Positions 8,467 to 13,222 of a stretch of DNA of 13,222 bases are shown here, in pieces. Numbering within the stretch: the stretch's first letter is position 1; each line of letters starts with the position of its first letter. The DNA is taken from contig DAOVLD010000024.1 in the NCBI GenBank assembly GCA_030631445.1, positions 1-13,222 of the forward strand. The letters are read 5' to 3'. Made by a program: the position numbers and the translations under genes. Below the pieces are notes generated by a model. It saw nothing but the letters and a program-made list of their open reading frames with translations. It did not search any database and was not told where the DNA came from. This stretch comes from Bacteroidota bacterium (GTDB taxonomy: Bacteria; Bacteroidota; Bacteroidia; Bacteroidales; VadinHA17).

Positions 8467-8988
8467 ATGGAAAAACTAAACAAACTTGTTGTATTCTGGC
8501 TGGATAAGCAACGATTTGCATTGCATCTTTCCACCGTTGAAAGGATTGTTCATATTGTTGAAATAACTCCATTACCAAAAACGCCAGTATACATAATGGG
8601 AATAATAAATTTTCAAGGGAAATTTATACCGGTTGTGAATACACGAAAACTGTTTTTGCTTCCGGAGAAAGATATTGATTTAAATGATCGACTGATAATT
8701 GCAAACACTTCCATGCGAACAGTTGCTCTTTGGGTCGATACTGTTAGTGATGTTGTTGAACGGACAGAGGAGGAAATAATTAAGGCAGAAAAAATTTTCC
8801 TGGATATTGATTATGTTGAAGGGGTTTTTAAGCTTGAAGATGGAATCGTTTTGATTAATGATCTTGATAAATTCCTGACATTGGAAGAAATCACACTTTT
8901 AAAGGCAGCACTTAAAAAGCAAAGAGAAAAAGACAAGAAATTAATTAAGAAAAACAAAACTGTAATAAAAACTGAAATTGGAAAATAG
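8467..8988 (+). CDS. cheW: CheW-type coupling protein (first copy)
   Basis: A 173-residue protein with a CheW domain at about 5-142. It has the usual early strand LVVFWLDKQRFALHLSTVERIV, the core MGIINFQGKFIPVVNTRKLF (compare GIINVRGxxIPVxDLRxxF of the family) and the later VALWVDTVSDVVE. CheW proteins link chemoreceptors to the CheA kinase in cytoplasmic arrays. After the domain it carries a strongly basic tail (about 146-173, many Lys), which is not part of the minimal CheW fold. No Shine-Dalgarno sequence is visible before the ATG. It is the first gene of the cluster and lies 12 bp before cheR. It clearly differs from the second CheW downstream, so the two probably hold different places in the complex. 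Confidence 0.92.
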   Translation: MEKLNKLVVFWLDKQRFALHLSTVERIVHIVEITPLPKTPVYIMGIINFQGKFIPVVNTRKLFLLPEKDIDLNDRLIIANTSMRTVALWVDTVSDVVERTEEEIIKAEKIFLDIDYVEGVFKLEDGIVLINDLDKFLTLEEITLLKAALKKQREKDKKLIKKNKTVIKTEIGK

Positions 8989-9000
8989 AAATTTGAAAAT

Positions 9001-10515
9001 ATGAAAGAAACACTTCCAGAACTCTTATTTGCACAGTTAAAAAAATACTTATTAACTAATCTGGGATTAGACTTTTCAGACAAACACGAAAAGGAACTTG
9101 TCCGGAAAATCAGCCTTGCTGCAAAAGAGTTCAATTTTACAAATACGACCACATTTGTTCTTTGGCTTCTGGAGAATAATTTATCCAATGAACAAATTGA
9201 GGTTTTGGCAAGTCATATTACGGTGGGTGAAACCTATTTTTTAAGAGAAAAGAAGGGATTTGATTTTCTGGAGCATAAATATTTACCGGAGTTAATTCAT
9301 AAACGGCGAGGAAAAGACCAGCGTCTTAGAATCTGGAGTGCAGGCTGCGCCTCTGGTGAAGAACCTTATTCTATTGCTATCACGCTTCTCAGAGCTATTC
9401 CTGATATAAAAAATTGGGATATTACTATTCTCGCTACAGATATAAATTCTGCTTTTTTAAAAAAAGCAAAAAAAGGAATTTACACAAAATGGTCTTTCCG
9501 TAACACACCAAAATGGTTCATTGATAATTACTTCAAAAAAACAGGAGATGATAAATTCCAAATTCTGCCACAAATAAAAAAAATGCTTACGTTTTCCTAC
9601 CAGAATTTAGCAAAAGATTCTTATCCGTCACTGACAAATAATACTAACGCAATGGACATTATTTTTTGCAGAAATGTATTGATATATTTTTCACATGAAG
9701 GAATAAAAGCCGTTACAAATCATTTATACAATTCCCTTGTAAGAGGAGGAATACTTATTGTCAGCCCTGTAGAAATGTCAAATCTTATATCATCAAAATT
9801 TGGGAAAATACTTTATTACAGGTTTACAATTTATAAAAAAGATTCAGGAAAAGTTAAACAAAAGGAAATAACTGAATGGAAAATTCCGGAAACTATTAAA
9901 ATCCCAAAAGCTTTTCAGCAGGTTCCTAGGGTTGAAATTGTCAAACCATTAATTAAACATGAATACCCAATACCTGAAAAGAAAGTTCAAAGGAAGAAGA
10001 TTCATAAAAAGCAATTAAAAGAAAAGGTTTCAGAATACGAACAAGCAGTTGTTTTATTTGAACAAGGTAAATTTGAAGAAGCTGAAAATCTTTTAACAAA
10101 TATTTTGACGAAGGATGCAATAAATTCAAAATCCACAATTTCGCTTTTAGCAAAAACAAAAGCAAATTTAGGGAAATTGGATGAAGCTAGTGCTTTATGT
10201 ATAAAAGCATTGGAAACAGATAAATTAAATACCGGCATCTACTACCTGATGGCTACTATATTGCTGGAACAGGGGAATGATAAAGAAGCAATGTCATCAT
10301 TGAACCGTGCTATCTATCTTGACCCTGATTTTGTGCTGGCATATTTTTCATTGGGTAATCTTTGCTCTAAATCAGAAAAAAATACTTCAGGACTGAAACA
10401 TTACAAGAATGCTTTGAATATTCTGGCAAAACTCAATCCCGAAGAATTACTTCCGGAATCGGATGGATTAACTGCCGGAAGATTAACTGAAATTATTAAT
10501 TCGATGAAAGGATGA
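9001..10515 (+). CDS. cheR: CheR-type methyltransferase with C-terminal TPR region
   Basis: A 504-residue protein. Residues 1-90 match the CheR N-terminal helical domain, ending in HITVGETYFLRE. The SAM-binding methyltransferase domain follows (about 95-275): IWSAGCASGEEPYS at 111-124, LATDINSAFLKKA at 144-156 and FCRNVLIYF at 222-230. It transfers methyl groups from S-adenosylmethionine to glutamates on the chemoreceptor. A basic linker (about 285-343) leads to a helical repeat region (about 344-475) that reads as TPRs, for example AVVLFEQGKFEEAENLL and AIYLDPDFVLAYFSLG. A CheR fused to TPRs is typical of WspC and FrzF rather than of flagellar CheR, which ends after the methyltransferase domain. 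The ATG follows cheW by 12 bp with no visible Shine-Dalgarno sequence. Confidence 0.93.
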   Translation: MKETLPELLFAQLKKYLLTNLGLDFSDKHEKELVRKISLAAKEFNFTNTTTFVLWLLENNLSNEQIEVLASHITVGETYFLREKKGFDFLEHKYLPELIHKRRGKDQRLRIWSAGCASGEEPYSIAITLLRAIPDIKNWDITILATDINSAFLKKAKKGIYTKWSFRNTPKWFIDNYFKKTGDDKFQILPQIKKMLTFSYQNLAKDSYPSLTNNTNAMDIIFCRNVLIYFSHEGIKAVTNHLYNSLVRGGILIVSPVEMSNLISSKFGKILYYRFTIYKKDSGKVKQKEITEWKIPETIKIPKAFQQVPRVEIVKPLIKHEYPIPEKKVQRKKIHKKQLKEKVSEYEQAVVLFEQGKFEEAENLLTNILTKDAINSKSTISLLAKTKANLGKLDEASALCIKALETDKLNTGIYYLMATILLEQGNDKEAMSSLNRAIYLDPDFVLAYFSLGNLCSKSEKNTSGLKHYKNALNILAKLNPEELLPESDGLTAGRLTEIINSMKG

Positions 10516-10544
10516 AAATGGAAATTAATAAAAGTCATTAAATA

Positions 10545-10622
10545 GTCATTAATGACGTGAAACAAATGACAATAAATGACGCGAAGTAAATGACAATGAA
10601 TGACGCGAAGCAAACGACCGAA
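10545..10622. repeat. 24-bp tandem repeat with AATGAC phasing, plus 12-bp palindrome
   Basis: Three degenerate 24-bp units lie at 10551-10574, 10575-10598 and 10599-10622. AATGAC starts at 10551, 10565, 10575, 10589 and 10599, and the variant AACGAC at 10613, so spacing alternates 14, 10, 14, 10, 14. The first unit overlaps the perfect palindrome GTCATTAATGAC (10545-10556). The array fills the gap between cheR and the second cheW. It ends ten bases before the chosen cheW start, overlapping its GGAAG. Function unknown; it could be a protein-binding array or a slippage product. Confidence 0.7.
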
Positions 10623-10632
10623 GGAAGTCCGT

Positions 10633-11184
10633 ATGGATGACAATGAAAACTTAAACAAAATGACATACATTAAACAAAAGAAAAAGATTCTCAGAGAAAG
10701 AGCAGATTTCTTAACAACAGAGGTTGTGAAGGAAGAAATAACCGGAGACCAATTTGAAGCATTGGAATTCCTTCTGACAAATGAAAGATATGCAATAGAT
10801 GCCAACTATGTAAGCGAAGTTATCCTACTTAAAGAACTTACACAACTGCCCTGTACGCCGGATTTTATTTTAGGGATAATAAATGTGCGGGGAAAGATCA
10901 TCGCTGTTATTGACATTAAAAAAATCTTCAATCTCCCGGAAAAAGGTATTACAGAACTGAACAGAGTTATTGTTGTAAAACATCAGGATATTGAACTGGG
11001 GATACTGGCTGATGAAATAATCGGAAGCACACATATTTTTCCGGACAAACTTCAGACAAGTATCCCTACTATAACCGGAATTAATAATGATTATCTAGTA
11101 GGCGTAACTGAAGACAGATTAATAATTCTTAATATAAAAGATTTTTTATTAGATGAAAAAATTATAATTAATGAAGAAATTTAA
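10633..11184 (+). CDS. cheW: CheW-type coupling protein (second copy, N-terminally extended)
   Basis: I start this gene at ATG 10633 (183 residues, MDDNENLNKM). GGAAG stands seven bases upstream, and the alternative in-frame ATG at 10600 would translate part of the tandem repeat into eleven basic residues. Residues 1-40 form a charged extension containing KKILRERADFL, a helix seen in other extended CheW proteins. The CheW domain covers about 41-175: FLLTNERYAIDANYVSEV, ILGIINVRGKIIAVIDIKKIF, and LGILADEIIGS. It resembles the first CheW only at family level, so this is not a recent tandem duplication. The length and pairing with a TPR-CheR recall WspD, which is inference. The receptor gene follows after 17 bp. 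Confidence 0.9.
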   Translation: MDDNENLNKMTYIKQKKKILRERADFLTTEVVKEEITGDQFEALEFLLTNERYAIDANYVSEVILLKELTQLPCTPDFILGIINVRGKIIAVIDIKKIFNLPEKGITELNRVIVVKHQDIELGILADEIIGSTHIFPDKLQTSIPTITGINNDYLVGVTEDRLIILNIKDFLLDEKIIINEEI

Positions 11185-11201
11185 TAAAAACGCAGGTAAT
11201 T

Positions 11202-13222
11202 ATGGAATTTCAAAAATTATTCAGCAACTTGAAAATTGGAACTAAATTAGCTATCGGTTTTTCTACAATACTTGTATTGTTAATTCTCGCAGCTTATATT
11301 GGTTTCAGTGCACTATCGAATGTAAAAGACAGGGTAGACAAGAAAGATGATGTAAACATGCTGGTAGAAACAATATTACAAGCCAGAAGACAAGAAAAAA
11401 ACTTTATACTTCGTGGAGATAAATCTTATTTAGATAAAGTTGAAGGGTATATTGAATTTCTAAATAAGCAGGCGCTTGAAACTAAAGAGAAATTTAAAAA
11501 GAAAGAAAATAAGAACCAAATGGATGCGGTTTTAAAGGCAGTTAATGATTATAATAAAGCCTTTCTGAGTTTCCTGGAACTGGAAGACAAAAAAGATAAA
11601 ACCATGACAGAAATGCGGGCAAAAGCTCGTACAGTGATCAGTCTTCTTGAAAATATCCGGGATACTCATAAATCATATTCGGCTGATGCAAATCAATTAA
11701 TACAGTGGTTTCTTAATGTCCGAAAAAATGAAAAAGAATATATTATCTCAAGGGGTGAAAAGGAATGGAAAGACAATCACGATGACTTATTGTTACAAGT
11801 TAAAAACCTTATTTCTGATTTAAGGTCTAAGTTCAAAGAGAGAGGAAAAATAAGTCAGATTGATGAATTAATATCAGCAATTAATGGTTATGAAACTGCC
11901 TTTGACCGATTTGTTGATTATATGAAACAACAAGAATCTGCAGATCAAAATATGGTTAATGCGGCACGTGAAACAGAAAATATATGTAACGATTCCAGAG
12001 ATAATCAAAAAACAAAGATGCTTGCAAGTATGTCTTCATCAACTAATCTTATTCTCATCTTCAGCATATTGGCACTTATAATAGGAGTATTATTTGCTTT
12101 TTTAATTACACTTTCAATTACTAAACCTTTAAATACAACTGTTGGTTTGGCAAAAAAAATATCCGTTGGTGAAATGGATATTGATATAATAGAAACCGAC
12201 AGGAAGGATGAATTAGGTAAATTATTACAGGTTTTCTATAAAATGAGCAATTATTTAATCAAAATGTCAGAGATAGCAATTTCTATTTCTAAAGGAGATA
12301 TGACAATAGAAGTAAAACCACTTTCTGATAAGGACACAATGGGAAATGCATTTAAGACCATGGTAACAAGCCTCAATGAAAAAGCCGACATGGCAGAGGA
12401 AATTGCAAATGGCAACTTGGCAATAGATGTTAAACTCCTTTCAGATAAAGATACTATGGGTAAGGCATTTAAAACTATGGTGGAACAAAATCGCGATCAA
12501 ATAAACGAAATCAGCGAAGGAATTAATGTTCTTGCTTCATCTGCAAGTGAAATAATGGCAGCAGTTTCACAGCTTGCTTCCAGTGCCGCTGAAACTGCCA
12601 CCTCAATTGGTGAAACAACTACAACTGTGGAAGAAGTAAAACAGACTGCGGAAGTTTCCAACGAAAAGGCAACCGGTGTTTCGGAAAATAGTCAAAAGAC
12701 AATGGAAATATCTCAGGGTGGTACGAAAGCTATAAAGGATGTGTTGGAAGGCATGAACAGGATCAAACAGCAAATGGAATCCGTTGCCGATATTGTGGTC
12801 AGGTTAAGCGAGCAAAGCCAGACAATTGGTGAAATTAGTGCGACTGTTAATGACCTTGCCGAACAATCAAACCTGCTCTCTGTAAATGCTTCCATAGAAG
12901 CGGCAAAAGCAGGAGAACATGGTAAAGGTTTTGCAGTAGTAGCCCAGGAGATCAAGAATCTTGCTGAACGGTCAAAAGAAGCAAATACTCAGATTCGCGG
13001 TATTTTAGGCGATATTCAGAAATCTGTCAGTAGCGCTGTAATGGCTACCGAAGAAGGTGGAAAAACTATGGACGAAGGTCTGAAACTTTCAACAACAGCA
13101 GGGGAAGCGATTGAAGTGCTTTCGGAAAGTATAACAGAAGCTGTTCAGGCAACCATTCAAATAGCTGCTTCAAGTCAACAGCAACTGGTTGGTATGGAGC
13201 AGATTACAATTGCAATGGAAAG
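11202..13222 (+). CDS. Methyl-accepting chemotaxis protein with HBM-like sensor and serial HAMP units, 3' end missing
   Basis: The frame is open from ATG 11202 to the window end, giving 673 residues without a stop. TM segments lie at about 16-38 and 282-306. The extracytoplasmic part (about 40-280) is all-helical with two similar blocks, ARRQEKNFILRG (61-72) and VRKNEKEYIISRG (173-185), the pattern of the helical bimodular (HBM) domain known from McpS, which binds C4 organic acids. After TM2 a HAMP (about 307-357, TKPLNTTV...DELGKL) is followed by two more HAMP-like units sharing LSDKDTMG-x-AFKTMV (374-388 and 413-427). The signalling domain follows, with the hairpin tip EQSNLLSVNASIEAAKAGE at 554-572 and GKGFAVVAQEIKNLAERS at 574-591. 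Q/E-rich segments on both arms are likely methylation sites for the neighbouring CheR. CAGG at 11193-11196 is a plausible ribosome binding site. The ligand cannot be named. Confidence 0.93.
   Translation, partial: MEFQKLFSNLKIGTKLAIGFSTILVLLILAAYIGFSALSNVKDRVDKKDDVNMLVETILQARRQEKNFILRGDKSYLDKVEGYIEFLNKQALETKEKFKKKENKNQMDAVLKAVNDYNKAFLSFLELEDKKDKTMTEMRAKARTVISLLENIRDTHKSYSADANQLIQWFLNVRKNEKEYIISRGEKEWKDNHDDLLLQVKNLISDLRSKFKERGKISQIDELISAINGYETAFDRFVDYMKQQESADQNMVNAARETENICNDSRDNQKTKMLASMSSSTNLILIFSILALIIGVLFAFLITLSITKPLNTTVGLAKKISVGEMDIDIIETDRKDELGKLLQVFYKMSNYLIKMSEIAISISKGDMTIEVKPLSDKDTMGNAFKTMVTSLNEKADMAEEIANGNLAIDVKLLSDKDTMGKAFKTMVEQNRDQINEISEGINVLASSASEIMAAVSQLASSAAETATSIGETTTTVEEVKQTAEVSNEKATGVSENSQKTMEISQGGTKAIKDVLEGMNRIKQQMESVADIVVRLSEQSQTIGEISATVNDLAEQSNLLSVNASIEAAKAGEHGKGFAVVAQEIKNLAERSKEANTQIRGILGDIQKSVSSAVMATEEGGKTMDEGLKLSTTAGEAIEVLSESITEAVQATIQIAASSQQQLVGMEQITIAME

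Noticed and set aside
8394..8507. Small secreted or membrane peptide gene (MKKSFILIII...)
   Set aside because: In very AT-rich DNA, Lys/Ile/Leu/Phe runs arise by chance; there is no ribosome binding site and it overlaps the cheW start in another frame.
8811..9188. 125-codon minus-strand frame across the cheW-cheR junction
   Set aside because: It overlaps two well supported plus-strand genes and shows no family motif.
10545..10622. CRISPR-like array
   Set aside because: The repeats are contiguous with no unique spacers, number only about three and have no cas genes nearby.
10600..10632. ATG 10600 as the start of the second cheW
   Set aside because: It would translate repeat unit 3 into a short basic stretch and has no ribosome binding site, while ATG 10633 has GGAAG at proper spacing.
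10401..10805. 134-codon minus-strand frame between cheR and the second cheW
   Set aside because: It is antisense to cheR and cheW, and its repetitive middle is only the 24-bp tandem repeat read backwards.

Overview
The window (13.2 kb, about 36-40% GC by eye) is chromosomal DNA of a low-GC, probably Gram-negative bacterium built around membrane signalling. The organism cannot be fixed from the sequence. The YggS tail, the c-heme sensor kinase with mixed PAS domains and the output-less PAS protein resemble genes common in Desulfobacterota and Brocadiales (Planctomycetota). The IS4/DUF4372-type insertion sequence resembles elements frequent in Bacteroidota. I lean weakly to the first two groups. 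Ribosome binding sites are mixed: clear before the hybrid kinase and the second cheW, absent before the first cheW and cheR.

Layout. 1-204 is the 3' end of a yggS-type PLP-binding protein. 205-562 has no gene. 563-2668 encodes a membrane sensor (TM, Cache-like extracytoplasmic domain, TM, two PAS domains, terminal helix) with no output domain. 2776-6633 encodes a 1285-residue hybrid histidine kinase: extracytoplasmic DUF3365 domain with a c-heme motif, two PAS domains, HisKA/HATPase, two receivers, an HPt domain and an extra helical tail. A stretch of about 540 bp inside this gene is about 50% GC between flanks near 38%, which suggests a domain-level mosaic.

6722-8124 is an insertion sequence on the minus strand whose transposase is split by a frameshift at an A9G6 homopolymer. 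It has 12-bp perfect (18-bp imperfect) terminal inverted repeats. A third exact copy of the 12-bp core lies inside the transposase start region and could fold against the end repeat over the start codon. A hairpin plus T-run near its left end could stop transcription arriving from the kinase gene. 8125-8466 is AT-rich and has no convincing gene.

8467-13222 is a plus-strand chemosensory operon: cheW, cheR with C-terminal TPRs, a second cheW with an N-terminal extension, and a chemoreceptor with a helical-bimodular-like sensor and serial HAMP units, cut by the window end. Two CheWs, a CheR-TPR and one MCP match the parts of Wsp/Frz-type alternative chemosensory pathways; a CheA (often CheA-REC) and a CheB would be expected just beyond the window. 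A short 24-bp-period tandem repeat sits between cheR and the second cheW.

How they may work together (inference): the heme-containing hybrid kinase could report redox state or a gaseous ligand through a His-Asp-His-Asp relay, with the output-less PAS sensor as a possible partner. The CheW/CheR/MCP operon is a separate array-based pathway. The insertion sequence now separates the two modules. I see no tRNA, rRNA, CRISPR array or wholly unfamiliar multi-gene system here.
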